From the NCBI RefSeq assembly GCF_029962835.1, contig NC_080581.1, forward strand, positions 25,744,001 to 25,808,000: 64,000 nt of DNA. The letters run 5' to 3'. The stretch comes from Magnolia sinica (Eukaryota; Streptophyta; Magnoliopsida; Magnoliales; Magnoliaceae). The position numbers and the translations under genes are program-made. Every line of letters begins with the position of its first letter. Positions within the stretch are counted from its first letter, which is position 1. The notes under the pieces were generated by a model. It made no database searches. It was not told where the DNA came from and worked only from the letters and a program-made list of their open reading frames with translations. Below, one piece after another: positions 46,986 through 59,175 of the stretch.

Positions 46986-48906
46986 TGTAAGTGCTATGGT
47001 TGAAAGCCCCTTTATGTTGTCAAATTTGTGGTGCCAAAAACACTACTTGTACTTTGTGAAATTACATAAATGCAAATGTTCAAGACAAAGTATGGATGAA
47101 GCGAGTCTCAGTGTATGGATGTTGACTACATTAGTGAAGCACAATGCTCAACTCAAGATATGTCAAGCTACGACATTGTCTCACGAGATCGACTTCGAAA
47201 GACAAGACATGTTTACAAGTCAAGACTCGAAAATGTTCAACTAAATTACAAGTTACAAGTCAAGATTCAAGATTACGTAATTGAAGCTTTTAAGGAAAAG
47301 CTACATCAAGATTTCAAGCTTCACTTTCTTTAAAGGTTACATATCTTAAGGGTTCAATGTCCTTACTTCACTATTAAGGTATGTTTGACCTTAGGTTGAC
47401 CTTTAGAGTAGGTCATTTTGGATACATAATGCAAATATTTTATATTTGGGAAGTGGTCTGCTCTAAGACTAGTCTTGGATCTTTTTCGATTAGTCCTAGC
47501 ACTGCTTCGACTTGTCTAAGATTTTCTTGGACCATTCATAAGTTTGTTGCAAAAATTCAGAATTTTTTATTAAGCTTGGACCAGTCCTGGGGTCTGTTCG
47601 ACCAGTCGTATGAATAGTGTCGACTGTTCCTTCGACCAGTCATGAACCTATAATTCAAACTACAGCGATGTATTTTGCTTGGCTTTGACTAGTCGTGATC
47701 AACCTATGACCAGTCGAAGGTGTCCTTCGACCAGTCATAGACTACCTATGACTAGTAGTGAAACTGCCTTATCTTATCGCGCTCAAATTTTTAAATATCT
47801 GTTGGTTCTAAGACCAGTCGTAGCAATCTCTGGACCAGTCGAAGATGCAATTTGCTCACCTATAAATAGAGCATGAATCTCTTAATATTGAGGACATCTG
47901 AAGTAATTGCAATCCAACCTTCTGAGAGATAAGTCTGTGCTCCATTTTAAGCTAAGTGTGCATATTTAATATTCTTTTTCTTTAGCTTTTTAAATTGATT
48001 TTGTTTCTTGTATTCCAATCTGATCTGAAAAGAGGAAGTGTTATTTTCCTTTTTCTAGAATCAAAATCAATTAAAGTTAGCCCATTTTGGTTTAATTTAA
48101 AATCTATTAGAACCTAGAACCATTATAAAGTGAGTATTAGACATTGAACTTTGACATTCGAACTTCGACTCCGACTTGGTTCTTCCGGGCTGCTATAAAG
48201 GAGAAATTCAGGTATTTTACATTATTGTAATTTACATTCTGTTTTTGGTTTCTTTTGAGATTAAGCCAGAAAAATCTCATTGTGTTTGGTTATTTGAGGA
48301 GAGCCAAAAAACTCAGAAAGTGTGGGTTTTTGGATTGTGTATGCCCAAGTTAAAAAGACACAACTGTGAAGGTTTTAGATGAACCTATGAAACCTATTTT
48401 GATAGTGAATGCTAATATCCCCTGTGTGAGGATATTAGGAGTGGAGTAGCATTCTGTGTGGCTGTTGTTTAACATTTGGTGAACACACAGGTGAACCACT
48501 ATAACTCCATGTGTATTGTAGTTTGAATGTTTGCTTAATTTCCTATCTTTTATCATTCAAGTTGTGGAATGTATGTGTGAATGTGAATGTTGTAATATTT
48601 ATATTTCAAGCACAGTGGAGAATGTTGTAATAATTTAGATTTAAATTCTTACAAATTTTCAATTCTTTACTATTTATCTATTCCTCTTTAGTTGATTTTT
48701 TTATACAAAGAACATTCTAGAAATAAGGTTGTCCTGCCATAAACCCTTAGTTTTTATGGTGTAAGGTTGTCCTTAGAACTGCATTTGTTTCAATCTCTCA
48801 ATACTTGATTATGGAGGCTGCTTTTCATTTTAAGCACTGTGAATTGATTTATTTTATTCGGTTATCATTTTTCCACTGTTATAGTCTAAATTTGGCATAG
48901 TCCTAT
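46986..48906 (+). mobile_element. 3' LTR of copia copy A, lacking its last ~36 bp
   Basis: It begins TGTAAGTGCTATGG after the polypurine tract. It matches the 5' LTR and has a clean TATA box, tataaatagag, at about 47862 just after the palindrome array (47465-47845). It reads through the site where L3 entered the 5' LTR ('cattcaagttgtgg', about 48555). Similarity to the 5' LTR stops at 'agtcctatcc', about 36 bp before the expected end, where a different copia fragment starts. Confidence 0.88.
47465..47845 (+). promoter_or_regulatory. Palindrome array and TATA box in the copy A 3' LTR
   Basis: About a dozen cgaccagtcg-like words (for example near 47604, 47634, 47687, 47708, 47729, 47812 and 47834), then tataaatagag about 20 bp later. 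Same arrangement as in the 5' LTR and copy B. Confidence 0.65.
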
Positions 48907-50492
48907 CCTTGACCATAGAACAGTTAGTTGCCTCTTTATTGGATATCCAGAAAGATCCATAGGATTTAGATTTTATTATTCATCATATTCCATGAGAGTC
49001 ATTGAGACTATGAATTCTAGGTTTATTGAGAGTATTGAAGATAGTGAGAGAACGAACTTAAGAAACATTATGTTTGAGAAAGATCGGATTGTGATTCCCA
49101 ACATAATCGTTCAGAGTAACGTGGTCGTATGTCCAGCAACAAACCCTGAGATCCTTATGGATGTACATGTAGAGCCTCAAATACAACCCACTGACGAGGA
49201 AATAGAAAACCCAATTCTAAATTTTGAGCCTTTAAGACGATCACATAAAGACAGAAGATCTGTGATTATAAATGATTACATCGTTTATCTGCAGGAGCAT
49301 AAATTTGACAATAGGGCTAAAAATGATATTGTATCTTTTTCACTAATAAAAAACAAGTGTGAATTCTTCTCATTAATTCTATGTCATGAAGGATGAATTG
49401 AAATTTGTGAGGGATAATAATGCCCAAGACCTTGTTAAATTGCCTAAAGGGATTAGGCCGATTGGTTGTAAGCGGAAATCATCCAAGGGCAATATCGACA
49501 AGTATAAAGCCAGAGTAGTTGTAAAGAGTTTCAGTCAGTGTGAGGGCATTGACTTTAAGGAGACTTTCTCATCTTTGTCCAAGAAAGACTCATTTAGGAT
49601 CATTATGGCTCTTGTGGCTCATATGGATTTAGAGTTACATCAAACGGACGTAAAAATACATTATTTAATGAAGATCTAAGTGAGAACATATATATGTTAC
49701 AAACAAAAGGTTTTAGAGAAAAAGGCTCAGAACATCTAGTCTGCAAGCTCAAGAAGTACATTTATAGGTTAAAACAGGAATCACAACAGTGGTACCTAAA
49801 GTTTCATGAACTTGTTTCCTTATATGGTTTCTTTGAAAACATTATGGATGAGTGTATATTTGTGAAAGTCAGTGGGAGTAAGTTTATTATTTTAGCGTTA
49901 TATGTTGATGGCATTTTGTTGGCCAGTACTGATATTGGACTATTGCGCGAGACTAAGAAATTTCTATCTCAAAACTTTGAGATGAAAGATCTTGGCGATG
50001 TATCATTTGTCATTGGCATTCATATTAGCCGGGATAGATCGCGTGGACTATTTGGCCTATCGCAAAGGGCCTATATTGATAGGGTTCTTGAAAGGTTTAA
50101 CATGCAAGGTTGTTCGCCTAGCCAAGCACCTATTATAAAAGGTGATAGGTTTGGCCAATTTCAGTGTCCTAAGAATTACTTAGAAAATGATAAGATGAAA
50201 GATATTCTGTATGCATCAGTAGTAGGGAGCATCATGATTGCTCAAGTCTGTATGCATCCGGATATTGCTTTTATGGTTGGAATGTTAGGCAGGTACCTTA
50301 GCAATCTATTGATGAACCATTGGATAGTTGTTAAGAAAGTATTAGGCTATCTGTAAAGGACAAAGGATTTCGCACTCACGTATAGGAGATTCGACCGTTT
50401 GTAGCTGGTCAGATATACATATGCAAAAATTTTGGGTTGTCTTGACAACAAGAAGTCCACCTCATGTTATGTATTCATGATGGTAGTGGATT
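48907..50492 (+). pseudogene. Fragment of a different Ty1/copia pol (integrase end, RT, RNase H start)
   Basis: It starts inside the integrase C-terminus (GYPERSIGFRF, about 48940), then FEPLRRSHKDRR, DYIVYLQEHKFDN and KLPKGIRPIGCKRKS..GNIDKYKARVVVKSF (RT start), ALVAHMDLELHQTDVKI, ALYVDGILLAS (box normally YVDD; Gly replaces Asp at about 49910) and FEMKDLGDVSFVIGIHI. RNase H begins at DNKKSTSCYVF (about 50445) and breaks off at 50492. Frameshifts near 49390 and 49680. The wording differs clearly from copies A and B, so it is another family. Neither LTR was found. Confidence 0.85.
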
Positions 50493-51230
50493 TGTAAGAT
50501 CCATGTCCTTTGTAACACCGCTCATGCTCACACATGTCCCAACTTTCACCATTGATAGACCATACACTACACCCCAGCGCACCTAGAAATCCCACTGGAG
50601 TGATTTTTCTTGAATAACCTTGAAACCTCTATCAGGTGGACCGCATCGTCACTGTAGTCGCCACGGCGAAAACCTTGTGTCAATCCAATTCTCTGTTAGT
50701 GAGATATGACCTATCGAATCCACAACCAAATTATGTATCATGTAACATGAGCAACATTATTATGCTAGGCCCATTGGACTTGGGCCGATGTGGGCCTAAA
50801 GCCCACTTTCTAGAACATAGGAATTATCAAAAAATAAGACAATTACTACATGATAAAAAAATGAGCTAGCACATATAAGACAATGCACTGTGAGACAAAA
50901 TTGGATCTTACCCCAAAATCCATCATTAGTCCTCTCCCTAATCATGGCCCACGTCCACCTCATCCTACACATGCATCCAATGCATGTCTTGATTTGTGCT
51001 ACATCACTTCAAACAATCAATTGTGATACTCCACTTCATCATCCACCATGCATCACCTACAACCCATAATCCTTATCCATCCATTACCCAATGCATGTAT
51101 AAATTTCTTCTGCCTTAGACAATGCATGCTTAGCACCATCCACCTCATCCATCCACTACCCATATCATACAACACCTTCCACCTCACTTTTAGCACCAGT
51201 AAGATCCCATAAACTTGCCACATCATCTTA
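50493..51230. other. Unclassified LTR-like segment
   Basis: It starts TGTAAGATCCATGTCC, like the L-family start, then diverges; a second TGTAACACC lies at 50511. It contains no gene. It may be the head of another LTR family interrupted at 51231, but no end or duplication could be matched. Confidence 0.35.
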
Positions 51231-51267
51231 TGTAACACCTTATATTTTTCAGTACTCAGGTGTTACA
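51231..51267. repeat. 10 bp inverted repeat at LTR start
   Basis: tgtaacacct (51231-51240) and aggtgttaca (51258-51267) are perfect reverse complements separated by 17 bases, able to form a hairpin. Confidence 0.85.
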
Positions 51268-52599
51268 TGATGACCTAATTTAGTAAATGCAAACTCAAAT
51301 TTACATGAACATCCCCACATTATAACTTAAATCTAACCCTTGGGAGTGATTTAGGACTATGAGTCAATGCATCCATCCATCGATTATCAAGATGGACCAT
51401 TATACCACCAGAGAAATCTACTCTTATGGTTTTAAACACCCTTATGGGAAAATCGAACCGCCCATTGCCAATATCAAACGTTAGATCCTCAAATCCATCG
51501 TCCATCAGGCCATGGACCAAGAAATTTTGATCTATGTTAATCATAACTTAAACACATAAGTAAACTACCATGTTTCCTCTAAATGTGGTGGGGAATGCCA
51601 GAGACCACCGACGGTCGAGTTTGGAATCGATCTGACCGTCGAATGGATAGGAATCATAGTTTGAACCTAAAAAATAAATGTTGTGTGACCTATCTGGTTA
51701 AAATGACATCAGTTTAAAATATATAGTGGCCTTGGGTGGCTCACTAGTTCAATGAACGAGTTTTTATCACAGGAGTGGACCACAAATCAACAAATGGTTT
51801 TGTGAAGCTGGCTATTTTTTAAAACAAAAAGAGTTCCATTTTCCCTCTTTCCTTGCTAGTGATCTATGTGGTTTGCATCTACAACATCTCGGCCCTCCAC
51901 ATAAAGCCATCGTAGCCCTCCAAACTAGGGCTCTCCTTTAGCTATTGATTGAGTTTTCTTCCACTGCCACCGTAAGATGAAGCTAAGCTCATTAGAATAA
52001 AATTTCTAACAACCTTCCATATAGTGGACCCCATTGCAGTCAGAGGAAGAATCCATGCCATCCATTTGCCTCTGATCATCAATCAGCCACCCAAAGATAA
52101 CCTGCCATTAACGGTCGGGCCATCTTCTCCGTTGGCTAAAAGAAACCACCACCATTGTGTGGGCCCCGTTGTCTGGTCTGTGACGATCATTCAATGGGCC
52201 ATGTCATCAAAACTCCATCTGTGGCTCCAGATTGCGACCATGCAAGCAGGATTGGTTATGCCATTAGAGATCTCTTACTGCTTGAAGTCGTTAAAACACA
52301 ACTAATCCAAACAATTAGTTGTATTCAAATCCCATATAAATGAACTAAGAGAGCCCTATTTAAGCTCTCTTTTAGCTAGGAAAGCCCATCGAAAGAACAT
52401 GAAAGAAAAATGAAATAGACAAGGCGCTGTTCCTCCCACCATGTTGGGTCGAGTCGACTCAATCCTGGCTGAGTGATTCCGGCACTGTTGCTCGGACGGA
52501 GAGAAATGAGAGAAGAAAGAGAAGAGAGGATGGAGCGATGCCCGCCATTACTGCACCAGCTGAACTCAAACCGAGCTCGGTCTGAGTTTGATCGCTGAC

Positions 52600-53042
52600 C
52601 CTATCCGGTTATCAGAGAAAGAATAAGGAAAGGAGTAGAGATAGAGAGAAGTGCAATTGTGCTACCTCACCGAGCTCGGGCCAAGCCAATAGAGGTTGGG
52701 TCCGGTCTGCTCCTGGTCTGGTCCAATAGTTGTTGGACGGTACAAAAAGAAGAAGAAGAAGGAGGAGAGAGAGAGAGAGAGAGCGCGGTGTCCTCTTTCT
52801 TCTTGTGGCCTGCTGCTGCAATGAGTCTCGGACTCAGTTTCTCCGAGTATGGGTCGTGTAGGCCTCCTGAACCTTCAAACAATAAGAGAAGGAGAAGAGA
52901 AGAACACAAAAAAAGAAAGAAGAAGAGAGAAAGAAGAATGTGAGAGAGGATAGAGAGTGATTGGTTGTTGCACCACCCGACTCGACCGAGGTGTGCTCGA
53001 GTTAGACTCGGTCCAAGGTTGCTGGACAGTGTAGAGAATAAA

Positions 53043-53097
<55 letters not shown>

Positions 53098-53125
53098 AGA
53101 AGAAGAAGAAGAAGAAGAAGAAAAC
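52600..53125. repeat. GA-rich imperfect duplication with (GA)n and (AAG)n runs
   Basis: Two similar blocks of 'cgagctcgg..ggtccg..ttgctggac' followed by GA/AAG runs (about 52660-52790 and 52970-53120). (GA)n at 53047-53093 and (AAG)n at 53092-53121 are the longest. ORFs here are low-complexity artefacts. Confidence 0.65.
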
Positions 53126-54109
53126 AAGAGAGAGACAGGGAGTCTAGGTTGGTTACTGATGAGTCAACTCGATTGAAACTCAACTAGCCCAAATGAGTTG
53201 ATCTAGGTTAAGGTGAGTCAACTTAGCTTCCTCAAATGATTAACCCTAATTTAATGTAATTAAATATTTAGTCAGTTTCTTAGTTACAAGTATTTGAATG
53301 ATATTGGTGCAGATTATTTTTGTTGAGAAGGATAAATCATTTCGAGCCGGGCTAGATCCAAGTTGACTTGGATTTTTGGTAAGCAGGCCCTACTCTATCT
53401 AAAATGTTCATTATAACTAATTAGTGACTAATTTAATATTCGAGATTCCACATTTTCTTGGATTTAAATTTACACTTTAGTTTATCTAGTTGTGTCAATT
53501 TGAATCTAACCTGGATGCACATTGGGAACATTAATCATTTGGGCGCATCCGAATCTATTTTATCCTAGCCATTCACATGTGATATTTTAGATTAATTGAG
53601 TGTTTTGAATCCTTTAATGGTCTCTAACTAAGTAAGAAATACATCTACACTCTAAGGTAAAGACTCACCCTTTGAGCTTCTCACTTAAATTCATTAATCT
53701 AATCATAGATGATTCCTTAATCCCTTCCATTTAGTATCTCCTAAGTTACTTGATTGAGTTACTTAAATTATTATGTGAATATGTTAATATGTTGCGCAAT
53801 TGATTTGTGCATTAGATAATGGACATGTCTCTTTAATTTTTAGTAAGCATAAATGATTGATGCTCATATGCTATTTCCATATGCATAACCTACTAATTAA
53901 TCGGATGTTTACTACTTGCGATTATTTGATGGATTGAATAGAACTTATCAGGGACCCACCATCTTGCGGTCCCTATTTGCCTTCCACGGCTTGGATCGTA
54001 CATTTGCCTTACATGGCTTAGATCATATATTTGCCCTCATGGGTTTGATGGATATTGGCACCCTTTTGTGTCTTGTTGGATATATTCACATATATTGTTG
54101 ATTTTCGGG

Positions 54110-54880
54110 TCATTATGTGGAGTTCGTTATGATTTTTGAGTAGAGATGAAGTTCGTTTATTGATTTTCTAGCCATCTTGTAGAGTTCATATAATTTTTAA
54201 ATGACACAGGAGTTCCCATGTTGATTCTCTCTTTATCTTGTGGCGTTCAGTCATACGCTGATTTTCGGGTGGAGCTGATTTTCTAGCCATCTTGCAGAGT
54301 TCACGTACGATATGATTTTCAGGTGAAGTAAAGGTTTGAATGTTAGTTTTCTAGCCATCTTGCGATGTTTAGTCGTTCTGTGATTTCCAAGTGGAGCTAA
54401 AGTTCGTTTATCAATTTTCTAGCCATCTTACAGTGTTCACATATGATATGATTTTCGGGTGGTCTAGAGTTTGTATGTTGATTATCTCTTCATTTTGCGG
54501 AGTTCAGTCGTATCAAAATTTCTGGGTTAAGCTGAAGTTCGCTTATTAGCCATATTGTGGAGTTCATGTACGATATGATTTTTGGGTGAAGTAGATATTT
54601 GTAAGTTGACTCTTCCTTCATCTTGCGGAGTTCAGTCGTACCATGATTTCTGGGTGGAGCTGAAGTTACCTTATCGATTTTATAACCATCTTGTGGAGTT
54701 CACGTATGATATGATTTTCGGGTGAAGTAGAGGTTTAAAGGTTGATTTTCTATTCACCTTGCGGAGTTTAGTTGTACCATGATTTTCGAGTGAAGATAAA
54801 GTTCGCTTAATGATTTTCTAGCCATCTTGCGGAGTTCACGTACAACGTGATTTTCAAGTGTAATAGAAAGTTGTATGATT
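54110..54880 (+). repeat. Tandem array of about 135 bp units
   Basis: The anchor 'gccatcttgcggagttca' recurs near 54172, 54286, 54422, 54549, 54688 and 54823, mostly 127-139 bp apart. Each unit holds two half-units of about 68 bp, both with 'atgattttcgggtggagct' like text. Confidence 0.8.
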
Positions 54881-55376
54881 GATTATTTGACTATCTGGAC
54901 ACTTCCACTTGCATTGCAATTGTTATTACATTTCCTTAATGTCGAGATTATGTTAACTGGCTTAATTTTTTAGTATATGATCATGATTATGAATTGTGCT
55001 GCTTAATATAACTGACTTGCTATCTATTCCGGATTATAAATGATGAGTGTGAAATCTTATAGGGTACTCCTCACTGGGATAGCCATTGACACTATCAAAC
55101 TGTATCAGTTGATGCAGGTGTAGAGTGAGCCGATGTTGTTCACTAGGTTACTAGAGTAGATCGGGTAGCTGAGGAACTAGTTGGGGTCTCTGGGCCCATA
55201 TTGAGCTCCACCATTAGATGATAGATTTCTGTTTTTATTTAATGAACTTTCCTATTTGGGGATTGTATAAGTCCTGTATGGGCGCTCCATTTTGATATCC
55301 ATGATGTTTGAAACATTTTTATACAATGCATGGTTTATTCCACCAACATTTGCTGCTAACTCTGATTAATGATAAG

Positions 55377-57367
55377 TTTAAGTGTTATGGTTTTCTAACT
55401 CCTATGATTGTTAAATTTTGGAGTGCCAAGACCTCTCATTTTGTAGTGCCAAAACCTCTCTTGGAATCTGTCTTATCCTGCTCATCTACATAATGAAGTC
55501 TGTGCATCTCTCAAGCATAAGGGTCTTTTGTTCCTGAAGTTCAAGGGCAAGTGTACTTGGTCATGTTCATGTACAAAATCAATTATGAATTCAAGCTTTC
55601 AAGAAGAGTTCAAGAATTTTAAAGCTTTGTACAAGTCAAGACAACGTTCCTAGATTTTGAAAGTTCAAGATACTCAAACTTCAATGTTAGTCGATTTCAA
55701 GATTCAAGAGTCTCAAGTTTAAGCTTCATCCTTTGACAAGTCTCAAGCTTTGCGAACTTCAAAGACCGTCTATCATCTAAAGAAAAGAAGGTTCAATGTT
55801 CATACATCATGTTCAAGGTATGAAAGACCTTAAATTGACCATAGGGTAGGTCATTTTGAATACATAATTCAAATTGAATCATTTTATAAGTGTTTGTACT
55901 ATTCTTTGGCTAGTCCTGGACTCTATTCGACTAGTCCTAGCACTGACTCGACCAGTCCAAGAAATTCTAAGACTAGTCCTAAGTTTGTTGCAAATTTTCA
56001 GAATTTTTTGGTAAGCCACGACCAGTCCTTGAGATTGATCGACCGGTCGTGTGAATAGTGCACGTCTCGCTCACGACCAGTCCTACAGCTATGACTCAAA
56101 GTCTAACAAAATCAGGCTCTGCACGACCAGTCGTGGGCAGGTCATGACCAGTCGTGGAGGCCTCACGACCGGTCGTGCAAGGCCTACGACCAGTTGTGGA
56201 ATGGTTTTATCTAATCACGTTCAAAATTTCAAAAATCCATTGGTCCTACGACTAGTCATAGTGTCCATAGGACCGGTCGTGAACGTGACTTCTGCAATTA
56301 TAAATAAAGCACGATTTTCAGAGTTTGGTATCCAATTCAAGTAAAATCAAGACACCACTCTGAGAGATAGGTTTGTAAACTTCTTAAGCTATATTGTGCA
56401 TATTTAATATTCTCTTTTATTAGCTTTGTTATATTTGATTTTGTTTTCGGCATTCCAATCTGATTTGAAAGAGGGATTGAAGTATTCCCACTTCTTGGAA
56501 TCAAAATCAAATAGAGCTAGCCCAACTTGATTTAATTTAAAATCAATTTAGAACCTAGAATCGTTTCATAAGTGAGTGTGGACATTGAACTTCTATATTC
56601 AAATTTCTACTTCGATTTGGTTCTTCCAGGCTGTAACAATAGGAGAATATCCAGGTATTTTACAGTTTTGTAATTTCCTTTATTTTGGTTTCTTTGAGAT
56701 TGAGCTAGAAAAATCTCTAAGTTTTGGTTATCTGAGGTGATCCAGAAAACTCAGTGTGTGGGGTTTTTTGAATTGTGTAAGCCCACTTGAAAGATATAAT
56801 TGTGAGGGTTTTAGGTGAACCTGGAAAACCTATTTTCATAATGAACGCTAATATCCATTGTGTGAGGATATTAGGAGTGGAGTAGCTGTGTGGCTGTTGT
56901 TTAATAGTTGGTGTACACACAGGCAAACCACTATAATTCTTTGTGTTTGGTGGATTTGTGGTTTATTTTCTATATCTTTTATCATTCAAGATTGTGGGAT
57001 GTATTTGTGGATGTGAATATTGTAATCCTTATATTTTAGCATTGTGGGGAATGTTGTAATAGCTTAGATTTCCTTTCTTGCTATTTCCTTTTTATTCCTC
57101 TTCAGTTTGAGTTTTTTATACACAAACTGTTCTAATAAGGTTGTCCTGCTATAAACCCTTGATTTTTATGTGTAAGGTTGTCCTTAGAACAACATTTGTA
57201 TCAACCTCTCAATACTAGAATTTTGAAGTTGCTTTACATTTTCGTATTATGGATTCTTTAAAGTGTTATCTCTCTTTTATTTGTTTAACTTCCGCTGTTA
57301 TCATTTTAATTTGAAGTCCTATTCACCCCCCCCCCCCCCCTTCTAGGACTCTAGGTCGGCCTTTTCA
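55377..57367 (+). mobile_element. 5' LTR of Sirevirus-like copia copy B
   Basis: 1,991 bp. It begins TTTAAGTGTTATGG (copy A: TGTAAGTGCTATGG) and ends ..ccttttca before a primer site. It shares the palindrome array (55915-56285) and the TATA box tataaataaagc at about 56300. A run of C (57326-57341) near its end is longer than in copy A. The first T-T in place of TG is a point change. No target-site duplication can be tested because the 3' LTR is missing. Confidence 0.87.
55915..56285 (+). promoter_or_regulatory. Palindrome array upstream of TATA box, copy B 5' LTR
   Basis: About fourteen sites in 370 bp, including perfect cgaccggtcg words (about 56040, 56167 and 56272) and cgaccagtcg (about 56123 and 56147). 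tataaataaagc follows at 56300. Confidence 0.68.
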
Positions 57368-57369
57368 AG

Positions 57370-57381
57370 TGGTATCAAAGC
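57370..57381 (+). promoter_or_regulatory. Primer-binding site of copia copy B
   Basis: tggtatcaaagc lies two bases after the LTR end; one base differs from the tRNA-iMet site. Confidence 0.85.
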
Positions 57382-57454
57382 CTAATAGCTCGGTTTAAAT
57401 TGTTATTTCTTTAGGATTAATTTCCTGAGCTAATCGATCTGAGCTGTTTATAAG

Positions 57455-58770
57455 ATGTCAAATTTTGATAGCCTTTCAGTCACTAGGCCTCCACCATTTG
57501 ATGACACCAATTATGCCTATTGGAAAGTTAGAATGAGGATTTTCTTAAAATTCATGGATGAAAGTATGTGGCTAGCCACAGTGACTGAATGGACCCCTCC
57601 TACCACTAAAGTAACCGGTATTGATGGATCCAAATCTATGAGAGTAACACCTTATTTTTCTTGGACTACTCTTCAGAAAAGTGAGAGTACTGCCAATGCA
57701 AAAGCACTAAATGCAATCACTTGCACACTATCACTGGATAAATTCAAAAGAATTATATCCTGTAATTCTGCAAAGCAAGCATGGGATATTTTAGAAATGA
57801 CACACGAGAGAACATCAATTGTCAAGAAATCTAAAGTCCAAATCCTCACAACCAAATTTGAGGAAATACATATGGAAGAAAATGAAATGTTCATGGACTT
57901 CTATATAAGATTAAATGACATTGTGAACTCTATGTGGGGTCTTGGTGATAAAATCCTAGAAAGTAAGTCTGTGCAAAGATATTACGCTCACTTCCTGAAC
58001 AGTTCAATTCTAAGGTAACTACGATCCAAGAACTTCGTGATACGGATAATATGAGGGTAGAAAAATTAGTTGGCTCTTTACAAACTTATGAGTTAACTTT
58101 TAAAGCTCCTAAAGGTAAGTCTATCGCCCTTAAATCTTCTAAATGTATTTCTTAAGAAAATTCTGAAGATGATATGGCCTTTTAGTTAAAACGCTTTACA
58201 AAATTTTTAAAAGTAAAAAGAGGGTTGATTTTTAAAAATCTAATGATAAGAAAAGATCTAAATCTAAAACTTGGAAATCATTAAAAGACAGTCAATGTTA
58301 CAACTGCCATGAATATGGGCATTTAGTAAACAAGTGTCCTAAAATGGACAAACCCAAAAAAGAAGAGTATGTTGGCTACTTGGGATGAATCTTCTGGCAC
58401 TGAAGCCTCTTCTGAATCAGAAGATTCTGAAACCAAGTCGGGCAATGAAGTTAAAGCCCTTATGACTCTAGCCAAGTTCACATTTTCAAATAATGATGAT
58501 TTAACTAGTGAAGAAAATCTGAATAGTGATTATGAAAATGAAGATGATCTTCAAGATGCTTATAATGCCCTTTACAAGGAAAGTTGTAAAATTGCTTTTA
58601 AACTAAAACTTCAAAAAGAAAAGTTTTTAAAGCTTAAAGAAAATTTTGATTCTCTTATTTTAGAAAAATCTCACATTTCAGATTGTTTTGAAAAAACTAA
58701 ATGTGATTTAGATTTCAAAACCTCCCTGATTAAAAATCTAAAATATGAAAATGAAAAACTAAAACTATAA
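57455..58770 (+). pseudogene. gag: Copy B gag with zinc knuckle
   Basis: The N-terminal 187 codons (57455-58018) are open: MSNFDSLSVTRPPPFDDTNY, LNAITCTLSLDKFKRI, ILEMTHERTS, DFYIRLNDIVNSMWGLGDK. A frameshift at about 57970 follows. The CCHC knuckle C-Y-N-C-HEYG-H-LVNK-C is at 58296-58337. A second open part (58369-58770) has the Ser/Glu-rich and coiled-coil-like tail seen in copy A. A stop at 58154 and frameshifts near 58185 and 58365 break it. It is better preserved than copy A at the N-terminus. Confidence 0.86.
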
Positions 58771-59175
58771 GTCTCTTCACTTTTGAGTTTAAACAACACA
58801 TGAAAGTATGCCCAGGGTGACCCAAAATTAGAAAAACTTCTATCCGGATCCAGTAAATGTGGAGACCGTTCCGGATTGGGCTACAACAAAAGTATTCCTC
58901 CTAAACATAAGAATTCTCCTCCTAAATTAGTGAGAGAGGAGTCTTCAAACTCAAAAGGGAAAAGACTGAATCAAAACTATGCTAAACAGGCTAAGAATTT
59001 TCAAACCTTAAAACCTAAAAACAACCATATCAACTATAAAAATCAGAATCGTAATCCTTTAGAAGAGGAAATCGTAGATTTACTTAAGGAGCTCTTAAAA
59101 TCTAACTCAGTAAGTTAGTCTTACAACAACTACAAATACAAGAAGACCAACTATACTCCTAAACCCAAAACAGTT
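58771..59175 (+). pseudogene. Copy B gag-pol linker region
   Basis: Lys/Asn/Ser-rich coding remnant, with KNSPPKLVREESSNSKGK at about 58909, then LLKELLKSNS before a stop at 59116. It is collinear with copy A 33802-34291. No known domain. Confidence 0.6.

Larger units (their letters stand above)
51231..55376 (+). mobile_element. Gypsy-type LTR, 3' end missing
   Basis: It starts TGTAACACCT, the common opening of plant gypsy LTRs. It contains a TATA-like 'ctatttaagc' (about 52368), GA-rich leader-like DNA (52490-53125), a tandem array (54110-54880) and, near the end, 'atcttatag..gttgatgcaggtgtagagtgagc' (55055-55130), which parallels the 3' part of the G1 LTR. Copia copy B begins at 55377, so the LTR end is lost. 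No coding region. The overall assignment is by architecture, not alignment. Confidence 0.5.

Noticed and set aside
50511..51267. Possible 757 bp solo LTR (TGTAACACC..GGTGTTACA)
   Set aside because: The flanks (tcctt and tgatg) do not form a target duplication, and the end word belongs to a hairpin at the next LTR start.
52875..53183. Minus-strand open frame rich in Leu/Ser
   Set aside because: It is the reverse reading of (GA)n and (AAG)n microsatellites; low-complexity translation with no motif.
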